Source: Pontibacillus salipaludis (GTDB taxonomy: Bacteria > Bacillota > Bacilli > Bacillales > BH030062). From it: DNA of 64,000 nucleotides. A program made the position numbers and the translations under genes. Shown here piece after piece: positions 34,947-43,419 of this stretch. Location: assembly GCF_014642405.1 (NCBI RefSeq), contig NZ_BMIN01000010.1:62001-126000 (forward strand). Direction: 5' to 3'. Positions within the stretch are counted from its first letter, which is position 1, and each line of letters begins with the position of its first letter. The notes beneath the pieces are model-generated. The model had not been told where the DNA came from. It did no database searches and was given only the letters and a program-made list of their open reading frames with translations.

Positions 34947-34976
34947 AAAAAAAGCCAGCCTATAAGGCTGACTTTT
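34947..34976 (-). terminator. Intrinsic terminator of the LysM-CAP gene
   Basis: The minus-strand AGTCAGCCTTATAGGCTGGCT hairpin (AGTCAGCC / GGCTGGCT) is followed by seven T. Confidence 0.8.
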
Positions 34977-34979
34977 TCA

Positions 34980-35603
34980 TTATTTTGTAATAAATTGTTG
35001 GGTCCAGTAGTAGCCATAACTACCGCCCTCAGCATATCCTACACCAATATACGTTAAGTCTTTATCAAGGATATTCTTTCTGTGTCCAGGACTATCCATC
35101 CATGCTTGAACAACTTCTTGTGGAGTTCGTTGTCCTGCTGCAATATTTTCTGCTGCTTTACGGTACGAAATATTAAACGACTTCATCATTTCAAACGGCG
35201 ATCCATAAGTAGGAGAATTATGGGCGAAGTAACCCTGGTCTCTCATATCACGTGATTTGTAACGCGCCACACGTGATAACTGCCAATCACTCTTTAAAGC
35301 AGGCAATCCTTGCTTCGCCCGTTCTTTATTTGTAAGACGAATGACTTCTTGTTCAACTGATTTAATATCCCCTTTAAGTGGAATCGTTACTCGATCACCT
35401 GGATAAATTAAATCTGGGTTACTGAACTGTGGATTGGCACTAATAATTTCATTCAATCCAATTTGGTAGCGTTTAGAGATCTTCCAAAGGGTGTCGCCAC
35501 TCTTTACGGTATATGTATCCGTACTCTGTGCATGGCTAGAACTTGGCACAATCATGGCAACAAGTAAAACTGCAAAAAGAAGGGAAAATAGGATCTTCTT
35601 CAT
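34980..35603 (-). CDS. Secreted LysM-CAP domain protein (YkwD-like)
   Basis: The 207-aa product has a Sec signal peptide (about residues 1-25, cleavage after SHA). One LysM domain (about 30-75, YTVKSGDTLWKISKRY ... YPGDRVTIPL) binds peptidoglycan. A CAP/SCP domain follows (about 85-205) with HNSPTYGSPFEMM, AENIAAGQRTPQEVVQAWM and SPGHRKNIL. CAP domains of this YkwD type are found on cell walls and spore coats; their activity is unsettled. It is monocistronic, convergent with the nucleoside transporter terminator region and divergent from the esterase. Confidence 0.88.
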   Translation of the reverse strand: MKKILFSLLFAVLLVAMIVPSSSHAQSTDTYTVKSGDTLWKISKRYQIGLNEIISANPQFSNPDLIYPGDRVTIPLKGDIKSVEQEVIRLTNKERAKQGLPALKSDWQLSRVARYKSRDMRDQGYFAHNSPTYGSPFEMMKSFNISYRKAAENIAAGQRTPQEVVQAWMDSPGHRKNILDKDLTYIGVGYAEGGSYGYYWTQQFITK

Positions 35604-35745
35604 TTCTTATCGCTCCTTATTTTTGTAATCATGTGTAGTGTGCCTAAATAAGGAAAAAATACTCATCAACGTTAACAAAACTTATATTAATGAAGAAACA
35701 AAAAGGGTACTGTTTTATAATCACTAAATAAAAGGAGTGGTTATA

Positions 35746-36456
35746 TTGACTGTAGGTTGTCTCTTCATTCATGGATTTGGTGGAGCTCCTTACGAATTGG
35801 AGCCTCTTTATAAAGAAATTAAAGAACACTCAGAATGGGAATTAAGCATCCCCATTCTTCCCGGACACAACGAAGGCGAATCTCTGAAAGAAAGTGAGTA
35901 TATGGAATGGGTGCACAAGGCAGAAAATGACTTTAAAAAGTTGAAAGCAAAATGTGAGACCATTTATATAATCGGGTACTCGATGGGAGGAGTCATCGCC
36001 GCTTACCTCTCCACCATTTACAAAGTCGATAAACTTGTACTATTAAGTACATCCGCTCATTATATAGACATTTCACAAATTGCTAAGGATTTATGGAAAA
36101 TGGCTAAGGATGGGATACGGGGAGATTTACTCGAAAATGATCTATTTCATCGGTATATCAGACGCATGGGGAATGCGCCAGCGAGCGCATCACTTCAATT
36201 TCAGAAACTCGTAGGTGAGTTCCGCCCGTATTTCAAACAGGTCACAACCCCTACTTTAATCCTTCAAGGTGGAGAAGATGGATTGCTCCCTCAAAAGAGC
36301 GCTAGATACATTTACAATTCCATCCAATCCACAAAAAAAACTCTTCACTTCTTACCTCAATCAAAGCACATGGTTTGCCACGGGCCAGACCAAGCCGACC
36401 TCATCCACATGTGTTTTGAATTTTTGAGCCACAGTAAACGTACGGAGTCTTACTGA
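35746..36456 (+). CDS. Alpha/beta hydrolase (carboxylesterase/monoacylglycerol lipase type)
   Basis: The 236-aa product starts with TTG at 35746, chosen because AAAGGAG (35731-35737) lies 8 nt ahead; a GTG overlapping that site is less likely. It has the oxyanion-hole motif HGFGG (about 9-13), the nucleophile elbow GYSMGG (Ser about 79), the Asp in GGEDGLLP and the His in KHMVCHG. Together these form the triad of Est30-like esterases of Bacilli. The probable substrates are short-chain esters or monoacylglycerols. It is monocistronic and followed by repeat D. Confidence 0.83.
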   Translation: MTVGCLFIHGFGGAPYELEPLYKEIKEHSEWELSIPILPGHNEGESLKESEYMEWVHKAENDFKKLKAKCETIYIIGYSMGGVIAAYLSTIYKVDKLVLLSTSAHYIDISQIAKDLWKMAKDGIRGDLLENDLFHRYIRRMGNAPASASLQFQKLVGEFRPYFKQVTTPTLILQGGEDGLLPQKSARYIYNSIQSTKKTLHFLPQSKHMVCHGPDQADLIHMCFEFLSHSKRTESY

Positions 36457-36510
36457 ACTAATAATAAGATAGGTTTTTATCTCTCCATATAAACCTCTTA
36501 TATGGAAGGC

Positions 36511-36842
36511 TCTAAGTTGAGATGCTTTTGTTACGTTATAATTAAAGGGATGTTTCCGTCATCCTTAACGCAAAGTAAGGTGGGCCTGGAAATCACTCGC
36601 TTTCCGCGGCCCCACACGACGTGGGGTCGTTCGACGTTGTCACAGGATGTGACGATCTTAGTCGAACTTCCTTATATATAAAGGCACCACTCCTGCACTT
36701 TAAAACTAGGGGAGACCCCGGAAAGCGCGTAGCGATTGAGGAGGCTTCCCAGCTCCCCGCAGGAAAGCGAGTAGTCCCCAAGCCTGCCCTTGCACTTATA
36801 AACGTAACGGCCCCAGTCACAATAAAGTGCCTCAACATAGAG
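36511..36842. repeat. Intergenic repeat D, one unit with inverted ends; inverted partner of C
   Basis: The ends CTCTAAGTTGAG and CTCAACATAGAG are inverted with one mismatch. The internal 200 bp (about 36610-36810) is nearly identical to 32725-32927 of repeat C, in the opposite orientation. The left arm (AAGGTGGGCCTGGAAAT) resembles unit 2 of repeat B but does not pair with this unit's right arm, so the element is mosaic. A third structured cassette lies at its left side. It fills the gap between the esterase and appC; ORFs inside it are spurious. Confidence 0.78.
36610..36667 (-). repeat. Structured cassette, copy 3
   Basis: On the minus strand this reads the same stem series as copy 1: GTTCGAC / GTCGAAC around GTCACA-TCC-TGTGAC, then CCCCAC / GTGGGG. 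All stems are intact. Confidence 0.7.
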
Positions 36843-36854
36843 TCTGCGTGGAAA

Positions 36855-36889
36855 TAAAAAAATCTACCAAAGAAACTTTGGTAGATTTT
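36855..36889 (-). terminator. Intrinsic terminator of the app operon
   Basis: AAAATCTACCAAAG pairs perfectly with CTTTGGTAGATTTT around a 3-nt loop, with a following T run on the minus strand. Confidence 0.9.
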
Positions 36890-36891
36890 AC

Positions 36892-37809
36892 TTAGCGGAA
36901 TGATTTTGGATTAAAGGCATCTTTAACCCCTTCTCCGATAAAGTTAATAGCTAGGATGGTAAACACCAGAATGATTGCTGGTGGAACCCAGATCCATGGC
37001 ATATCCTGAAGAACTTCAGGTTGTTGAGAGGCACTTAACATGTTCCCCCAACTTGGCACTTCCTGAGGAACACCAAAGCCTAGGTAACTTAAAGCCGATT
37101 CTGCTACAATCATGTTCGCAAACAAAATAGTCGCTTGAACAATAACTGTTGTCAGAACATTTGGTAGCAAGTGCTTCATAATAACTTTATTTGGTCGCCC
37201 TCCGATTGAAGTAGCAGCCAGTACATATTCATTTTCTTTTTCAGATAAGATCTTACTGCGGACAAGACGGGCAACCCCACCCCAACCGAGAAGACTAATA
37301 ACCCCAATTAGTACACCGACACCGCCTACTTTACCGAAAAGGATCGCATTAAGAACGATAACGAATACTAAGAATGGGAAGTTTAACACAAAGTCTGTGA
37401 ATCGCATTAACATACTATCTACGATTCCACCGAAGAAACCAGCAATAGCTCCTACAATGACTCCTAGGAACAAGATAATCATCGTACAGCTAATTCCTAC
37501 AAATAATGAAACACGGCCTCCGTATAACAAACGAACGAAAACGTCTCTTCCACTTGTATCTGTTCCAAACCAGTGCTCGGAAGAAGGAGGAAGTTTCATT
37601 TGCCCAATATTAACTCGTGAAATATCCACGGTAGTTATGTATGGAGCTAAGAAGGACAGGATTGCTAAGATGATTAAATAAACTAAACTAATCATCGCTA
37701 ATTTGTTCTTCATAAACTTTCGACGGGCCATTGCCCAAGGGGACATACTCTTGGGTGGCTTTGTTGTTTTTAGTTGTGGGTCTTTGTTAGGAACAACTTC
37801 CATAGCCAC
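36892..37809 (-). CDS. appC: Oligopeptide ABC transporter permease (AppC-like)
   Basis: The 305-aa product has an N-terminal OppC_N segment (KNKLAMISLVYLIILAILSFLAPYI, about 35-60) and a further five helices. The permease coupling motif is ATSIGGRPNKVIMKHLLPNV (about 200-220). It forms the channel with AppB. The gene is last in an operon of order D-F-A-B-C, which is the order of B. subtilis app (the opp operon is A-B-C-D-F). It lies 5 nt after appB. Confidence 0.82.
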   Translation of the reverse strand: MAMEVVPNKDPQLKTTKPPKSMSPWAMARRKFMKNKLAMISLVYLIILAILSFLAPYITTVDISRVNIGQMKLPPSSEHWFGTDTSGRDVFVRLLYGGRVSLFVGISCTMIILFLGVIVGAIAGFFGGIVDSMLMRFTDFVLNFPFLVFVIVLNAILFGKVGGVGVLIGVISLLGWGGVARLVRSKILSEKENEYVLAATSIGGRPNKVIMKHLLPNVLTTVIVQATILFANMIVAESALSYLGFGVPQEVPSWGNMLSASQQPEVLQDMPWIWVPPAIILVFTILAINFIGEGVKDAFNPKSFR

Positions 37810-37814
37810 ACCTC

Positions 37815-38786
37815 CTAATCAATTCTGATCCTTGGGTCAACGATTCCGTAAAGAATGTCAGCTATTAAGTTACCGACTAAAACGATAAACGAAAACATCA
37901 GTGTTAACGTCATCAGTGTAGGATAGTCAGAAGCCTGAACTGACGTTAGGAATAATTGTCCTAAACCTGGATAAGTAAAAATCGTTTCTGTAATCAGTGC
38001 ACCGTTAACTAAAGATACTAAATCAAAACCTAAGAAAGTAATCAAAGGAATAACAGAGTTTCTTAAAATGTGGTGATTATAAATTCTTGATTCTGGCGTA
38101 CCTTTTGCACGAGCTGTTCGTACAAAGTCTTTATTACTGTTATCAATAATATCGTTACGCAAGAATTGTGTGTAACTCGCCGTTCCCATAGCCCCTAATA
38201 CTAGTGCAGGTAAGAACGTATGATAGACCTTACTTAACCACCAGTCTAGTGTACCTTCATCAACGGCTATGTTAACGGAACCGTTAAACGGAAACCAACC
38301 TAATTGGAATGAGAAGAAGTAAATCGCAAAAACACCTGCGATATAACTAGGGATAGCCAACATCATGTAGTTAAATCCACCGATAAAGTGATCCAATTTT
38401 GTGTAAGGCTTTCTCCCAGCTGTCATTCCCATAGCAAAGGCAAAGCAGTATGTGATGACTAAAGACATTATTCCCAAAAATAAAGTGTTTGGCAAACGTT
38501 GAGCAACTAAATCACTAACAGGGATCTTGTACTTAACAGACTTACCAAAATCTCCTTGAACAAACCCAGTAATCCAATCGTAATACTGTACATGAATGGG
38601 GTCATTATACCCTAACTTCTCACGCATTTCTTCAATATACTCTGGATCGGTATTATTCGGATCTATCTCTCCAGAGAAGGGATCTCCTGGCATTGCTAAT
38701 GCCAGGAAGAACACTACAATGGAGATAAGGAGTAACATCGGAATCATGCCTAATAATCTACGAAGTGTGTACTTTAACATGGACAT
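37815..38786 (-). CDS. appB: Oligopeptide ABC transporter permease (AppB-like)
   Basis: The 323-aa product has a first helix at the very start (LGMIPMLLLISIVVFFLALAMPGDPF), the periplasmic GQ-type loop, and five more helices. The coupling motif ARAKGTPESRIYNHHILRN lies at about residues 210-230. It pairs with AppC in the membrane. It follows the binding-protein gene after 32 nt with no strong hairpin between them. Confidence 0.82.
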   Translation of the reverse strand: MSMLKYTLRRLLGMIPMLLLISIVVFFLALAMPGDPFSGEIDPNNTDPEYIEEMREKLGYNDPIHVQYYDWITGFVQGDFGKSVKYKIPVSDLVAQRLPNTLFLGIMSLVITYCFAFAMGMTAGRKPYTKLDHFIGGFNYMMLAIPSYIAGVFAIYFFSFQLGWFPFNGSVNIAVDEGTLDWWLSKVYHTFLPALVLGAMGTASYTQFLRNDIIDNSNKDFVRTARAKGTPESRIYNHHILRNSVIPLITFLGFDLVSLVNGALITETIFTYPGLGQLFLTSVQASDYPTLMTLTLMFSFIVLVGNLIADILYGIVDPRIRID

Positions 38787-38818
38787 TCCCCTTATCTAAT
38801 AAAACTTCCAAGATGGTC

Positions 38819-40582
38819 TTAGTTCTGGATGTACCATTCGTGAGGGCTGTTAGAACCTGATACATCAAATTCAACTCCGCCAACACGTTTGTTTACACCA
38901 TAAATCTCTTGAAGTTCAGCGATGTAAAGCATTGGTAGCTGCTCGTTAAGAAGTTTCTGCCATTCACCATATACTTCTTTACGTTTTTCTTGATCTGTAC
39001 CAACTACATCAATATCAATCGCATCTTCTAGAAGCTGATCACTTTCTTCGTTTACCCAACGAGTGTAGTTCCACAGCTGGTCAGACTTCCAAAGTGCTGA
39101 TGGATCTGGGTCAGAACCTGTACCCCAACCACCGAAGTAAACTTCAATTCCTTCAGCATCTTTCTCTAGCTTGTCATAGTAAAGGCTTGATTCGATCATT
39201 TCTAATTCAGCCTTCAGACCTACTTCTTCCCAGTACTGAGTCAATGCTTTTGCACGAGACTCAAATGTTGGGTTTGTAGAAGAATAGTGAGCAAAGTTAA
39301 TAACGAACTCCTCACCATTTGGATCTTCACGGAAACCGTCATCGTTTACGTCTTTATAGCCTGCTTCATCAAGAAGGCTCTTTGCTTTTTCAGGGTCATA
39401 TGCATAGTCGTTTAGTTCATCTTGGTCAGCAGCAATCCAGTGAGCAGTTGGTACTGGAGCATTTACTTTAGAACCATAACCACTAAAGAATGCGTCAATC
39501 CACTCATCACGGTTGATTGCATGGTACATTGCTTTACGAAGCTCTAAGTTTGCGTACTTGTCATTTTGTTCAACAACTTCTTTCTTTTCGTTGTCGAACT
39601 TACCAAATTTGAATCCAACATAGTAGTATGCAAGACCTGGATAAGTTACAAGATCAACATTTTCCATGTTTTCTACTTGCTCACCTAGTGTTGGGTGAAC
39701 AGGAACCATGTCCACATCACCATTTTCAAGAGCACCAATTACTGCTTTGTTATCAATTACTTTAACGATAACTTTGTCTAGCTTAGGAGCGCCTTTCCAA
39801 TAGTCTTCATTTGCTTCAAACTGGTACGATTCACCAGGTACAACTTTAGTAAGTTTAAATGGTCCAGTACCCATCATGCTTTGACGTGTTTTTTCGCTGT
39901 CAAGAATGTCAGCTACTTCTACACCTTCCCAATAGCTACGGTTCATAGGGTATGACCAAACATTAAGTAAGTTGTTTACACGAGCTTTGTCGAATGTAAT
40001 CTTAATTTCATAATCACTAATAACTTCGATACCAGAGATGCTGTCCGCTTCTCCATCACGGTAAGCTTTTGCACCTTCGATTGTTTCAACGTTTGCATAG
40101 CGAGGACCTTCATAGTCAGGGCTAGCAAGCGTTTCAAGTGCGAACTTCCAGTCTTCAACTGTTAGCTCATCACCATTATGCCATTTAATACCTTCTTCAA
40201 ATGTGAATGTATACACCTTGTTATCCTCAGTGCTCCAATCAGCAACATTTGGTTGAATAGCTAAATTCTCGTCATATTCGAATAATGGATCTACAGCGAA
40301 CTGGATAATTTCAAAGTCAGTTGCTGTACCATAGTAGTGAACGTTCAGAATACCTTCTGGTTCACCATCAATTGCGTAATTTAACGTTCCACCCTCTTGT
40401 GGCTCTCCGCTTGCTTCTTCTCCACTGTCACCTTCAGAACCTGTGTCCTCAGTCGTATCTTCCGTGTCGGTATCTTCACCGTCACCTGAATCTCCGTTAG
40501 CATCACTGTTACATGCTGCTAAGAATAACGTTAGCATTAACATTAAAGACATTAGCCAATAAAAACTTCTTTTGTTCTTCAT
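38819..40582 (-). CDS. appA: Oligopeptide-binding lipoprotein (AppA-like)
   Basis: The 587-aa SBP_bac_5 family protein captures peptides outside the cell. The signal peptide ends at the lipobox LAAC (Cys about 24). A remarkably acidic Asp/Glu/Ser/Gly/Thr linker of about 35 residues separates the lipid anchor from the binding domain, as in halophile surface proteins. The domain starts GGTLNYAIDGEPEG and shows the family's YTFTFEEGIKWHNGDELTVEDWKFALE motif. It sits between the ATPase pair and the permease pair, as in app operons. Confidence 0.85.
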   Translation of the reverse strand: MKNKRSFYWLMSLMLMLTLFLAACNSDANGDSGDGEDTDTEDTTEDTGSEGDSGEEASGEPQEGGTLNYAIDGEPEGILNVHYYGTATDFEIIQFAVDPLFEYDENLAIQPNVADWSTEDNKVYTFTFEEGIKWHNGDELTVEDWKFALETLASPDYEGPRYANVETIEGAKAYRDGEADSISGIEVISDYEIKITFDKARVNNLLNVWSYPMNRSYWEGVEVADILDSEKTRQSMMGTGPFKLTKVVPGESYQFEANEDYWKGAPKLDKVIVKVIDNKAVIGALENGDVDMVPVHPTLGEQVENMENVDLVTYPGLAYYYVGFKFGKFDNEKKEVVEQNDKYANLELRKAMYHAINRDEWIDAFFSGYGSKVNAPVPTAHWIAADQDELNDYAYDPEKAKSLLDEAGYKDVNDDGFREDPNGEEFVINFAHYSSTNPTFESRAKALTQYWEEVGLKAELEMIESSLYYDKLEKDAEGIEVYFGGWGTGSDPDPSALWKSDQLWNYTRWVNEESDQLLEDAIDIDVVGTDQEKRKEVYGEWQKLLNEQLPMLYIAELQEIYGVNKRVGGVEFDVSGSNSPHEWYIQN

Positions 40583-40618
40583 GAAAAAATGAACCCCCCT
40601 GATAATTTTTAATGATTA

Positions 40619-41620
40619 TTACTCATAAAGAAGACATGCGACGTGCTGACCTGGTTTCACCTCCTTTAATTGAGGTTTAGTTTTAGAACATTCATCCATT
40701 GCTTTTGGACATCTTGTATGGAAAGGACATCCAGATGGTGGATTTTCAGGACTTGGAACGTCCCCTTCAAGGACGATCCGCTCACGTTTTTGCCCTATTT
40801 TAGAGGCATCTGGTACCGCTGAAATCAATGCCTGTGTATAAGGATGTAAAGGCTCTGCATAAATAGAACTCTTATTAGCAACTTCCATGATATTTCCTAA
40901 ATACATAACACCGATTCGATCACTCATATGTTTTACAACACTCAAATCGTGCGCAATAAATAAATAGGTTAAATCAAATTCATCTTGTAACTCATTTAAT
41001 AGATTCAACACCTGCGACTGCACAGAAACGTCCAATGCAGATACAGGCTCGTCCGCAATAATGAGCTTCGGTTTAAGCGCAAGCGCTCTAGCAATGCCTA
41101 TACGCTGACGCTGTCCACCCGAGAACTCGTGAGCATATTTATAATAAGCATCTTCAGGAAGACCTACACGAGTTAATAAATCCATAACTTCCGCTTTTAG
41201 TTCTTCACCTTTGCGGTTTTTATGGTAGTTTTTAATAGGTTCGCTTACGATATCCCCAACCATTTGCATAGGGTTTAAGGATGCGTATGGGTCCTGGAAC
41301 ACCATTTGTATATCTTGACGAATATCACGGAGTCGTTTACCGGTTAATTTCGTAATATCCTCACCATTAAAGAGTACCTCACCATCTGTAGGATCTAGCA
41401 ATCTTAAAATGGAACGACCTGTAGTAGATTTGCCACACCCGGATTCTCCTACAAGACCTAGCGTTTCACCCTTTTTAATATCAAAGGAAACACCATCTAC
41501 TGCTTTTACAGCTCCTATTGTTCTTTTAAAGAAACCGCCCTTTACGGGAAAATGCATCTTTAAATCGTTTACTTCAAGCAACTTTTCGGTTTGAGCTTTG
41601 TTCAATTCGGTTATACTCAT
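40619..41620 (-). CDS. appF: Oligopeptide ABC transporter ATP-binding protein (AppF-like)
   Basis: The 333-aa ATPase has Walker A GESGCGKST (about 59-67), signature LSGGQ-type FSGGQRQRIG (about 167), Walker B IADEP, and the switch His in IAHDLS. The C-terminal oligo_HPY extension has a Cys cluster (GCPFHTRCPKAMDEC), a conserved feature of oligopeptide ATPases. It overlaps the upstream appD gene by 4 nt. Confidence 0.85.
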   Translation of the reverse strand: MSITELNKAQTEKLLEVNDLKMHFPVKGGFFKRTIGAVKAVDGVSFDIKKGETLGLVGESGCGKSTTGRSILRLLDPTDGEVLFNGEDITKLTGKRLRDIRQDIQMVFQDPYASLNPMQMVGDIVSEPIKNYHKNRKGEELKAEVMDLLTRVGLPEDAYYKYAHEFSGGQRQRIGIARALALKPKLIIADEPVSALDVSVQSQVLNLLNELQDEFDLTYLFIAHDLSVVKHMSDRIGVMYLGNIMEVANKSSIYAEPLHPYTQALISAVPDASKIGQKRERIVLEGDVPSPENPPSGCPFHTRCPKAMDECSKTKPQLKEVKPGQHVACLLYE

Positions 41621-42642
41621 CGTAACACCTCTTCTTCAGGTCGACTTGATTCGTAGAGTAAGCAAGCTACTTCATGACCTTCTTCATTTTTCGCTAACTT
41701 AGGTGTAACGGTTGTGCATTCTTTCATAGCTTTTGGACAACGATTAGCAAATCGGCACCCTACTTCTGGCATTTTCGTTAACGAAGGCACAATTCCATCA
41801 ATTGTTGCAAGCATATCTTTCTGTTCCTCTAAACGGGGAATTGCTCCCATCAATAATTCTGTATATGGATGTTTAGGTGAATGGAAAAGACGCTGAACAT
41901 CCGTACGCTCTACAATTCTTCCTGCATACATGACAATAACCTCATCACAAGTCTCAGATACAACACCAAGATCATGAGTGATAAAGATAATCGCCATATC
42001 GTTTTTCTTTTGAATATCCTGTAGCAGCTCTAGAATTTGAGCTTGTACTGTTACGTCTAGTGCTGTCGTAGGCTCATCTGCAATGAGTAACTTCGGCTGA
42101 CAGGCAATGGCCATTGCGATCATGACGCGCTGTCTCATTCCACCAGATAGCTGGTGAGGATACTCGTCAACGATACGATCTGCTCTAGAGATTCCAACAG
42201 CTGATAATAGTTGTACTACCTTTTCCCGCGCTTCTTTTTTAGACAGTTTAAAATGGTTATGCAGTACTTCCTCCAACTGATAACCAATCGTAAATACCGG
42301 GTTTAGGGAAGTCATAGGCTCTTGGAAGATCATTGATATATCTTTACCCCGAATTTTATTCATTTCTTTATCGTCTAAACCTTCTAAATTTCTTCCTTCA
42401 AAAAGAACCTCTCCGTTTCGGATTTTACCGATTCCTTTTGGTAACAAATTCATTACAGATAAAGACATTACACTTTTTCCGCAACCGGACTCTCCAACGA
42501 TTCCGACGATCTTACCTTTTTCGACATTAAAAGAAACACCGTCGACCGCATTGTGATCTTTTCCCTCAATACTAAAGGCCGTCTCTAAGCCCTTTACCTG
42601 AAGTAAAGGGTCATGATTTACATTTGATTGTGAGTTCTTCAT
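41617..42642 (-). CDS. appD: Oligopeptide ABC transporter ATP-binding protein (AppD-like)
   Basis: The 341-aa first gene of the operon has Walker A GESGCGKSV, signature LSGGMRQRV, Walker B IADEP and ITHDLG, plus the oligo_HPY Cys cluster (GCRFANRCPKAMKEC). It forms a heterodimer with AppF. The ATG follows TGAGGTGTCC. The 270-nt AT-rich gap upstream must hold divergent promoters for this operon and the + strand gene at 42914; I see no clear -35/-10 pair. Confidence 0.85.
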   Translation of the reverse strand: MKNSQSNVNHDPLLQVKGLETAFSIEGKDHNAVDGVSFNVEKGKIVGIVGESGCGKSVMSLSVMNLLPKGIGKIRNGEVLFEGRNLEGLDDKEMNKIRGKDISMIFQEPMTSLNPVFTIGYQLEEVLHNHFKLSKKEAREKVVQLLSAVGISRADRIVDEYPHQLSGGMRQRVMIAMAIACQPKLLIADEPTTALDVTVQAQILELLQDIQKKNDMAIIFITHDLGVVSETCDEVIVMYAGRIVERTDVQRLFHSPKHPYTELLMGAIPRLEEQKDMLATIDGIVPSLTKMPEVGCRFANRCPKAMKECTTVTPKLAKNEEGHEVACLLYESSRPEEEVLR

Positions 42643-42913
42643 TAGGACACCTCAGATTTAAATTTTACAAATGTATTAGAATTAATAATTTTCTGATTTT
42701 TTATTATAGTAAACTATTTATTGGTAGAACGTCAATGCTTTATTAACAATTTATTGTAATATGTGCGAAATTTTTTAAAGATTTGTAATAATAATGTAAT
42801 ATTTGACTCTAAATCTTCATGCTAAATAATCTGTTCGGCCTATTAAACAAAAAGGGTCATATGAATTTGTGTCGAATCTTTAGATATAGGACCCAATCAA
42901 TAGGAGGAGAACG

Positions 42914-43378
42914 ATGAAACAAGATATGGCACAGTTACATAGTTTAGAAGATTTCCATAAGAAAATGGCCGTAGATCTATTTAATTATGTGTGGACACTA
43001 CTCGATCGTGAAGATAGGTCAGAAGAACAAGGGCAAACGATGATTCATGCTGCTCATGCCTCGAGGTATCACTGGGAACAGATCGGCACTTCGCTCAACA
43101 AAGTTCGAGGCGATTGGCAACTATCGAGAGTATATTCTGTTACCGGACGCGAGGAACCCGCCCTCTTTCACGCTAAGATTTGTTTAGATTTATGTTTGCA
43201 AGAAGAGATTGGAGATTTTGATTTAGCTTTTGCGTATGAAGCAATGGCAAGAGCGTACAAATTAGCTGGACTAACGGAGAAGAAAGAAGAGTATAAACAA
43301 CTGGCTCAACAAGCTTGTGAGGACATTCAAAATGGACCAGATCGCCGTATTGTCATAGAGGATCTTGCTTCAATTTAA
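42914..43378 (+). CDS. Hypothetical helical (TPR-like) protein
   Basis: The 154-aa all-helical protein has helix pairs that look like degenerate tetratricopeptide repeats: EQGQTMIHAAHASRYHWEQIG and DFDLAFAYEAMARAYKLAGLTEKKEEY. Small proteins of this kind occur in Firmicutes and actinobacteria without known function, as far as I recall. The ATG lies behind TAGGAGGAGA, an excellent ribosome-binding site. It is monocistronic and convergent with germination operon 2. Confidence 0.65.
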   Translation: MKQDMAQLHSLEDFHKKMAVDLFNYVWTLLDREDRSEEQGQTMIHAAHASRYHWEQIGTSLNKVRGDWQLSRVYSVTGREEPALFHAKICLDLCLQEEIGDFDLAFAYEAMARAYKLAGLTEKKEEYKQLAQQACEDIQNGPDRRIVIEDLASI

Positions 43379-43387
43379 CTAAATGAG

Positions 43388-43416
43388 AAGGCATAAACTT
43401 GAAGGATTTATGCCTT
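43388..43416. terminator. Terminator-like hairpin between the TPR-like gene and ger operon 2
   Basis: AAGGCATAAA pairs perfectly with TTTATGCCTT around a 9-nt loop, between converging genes. The T-tract is modest on both sides. Confidence 0.6.
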
Positions 43417-43419
43417 TAT

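Noticed and set aside
32693-36842. A past inversion between repeats C and D as the explanation of their mismatched arms
   Set aside because: Working through the crossover shows that a simple inversion in the shared region does not restore matching arms; a different exchange is needed.
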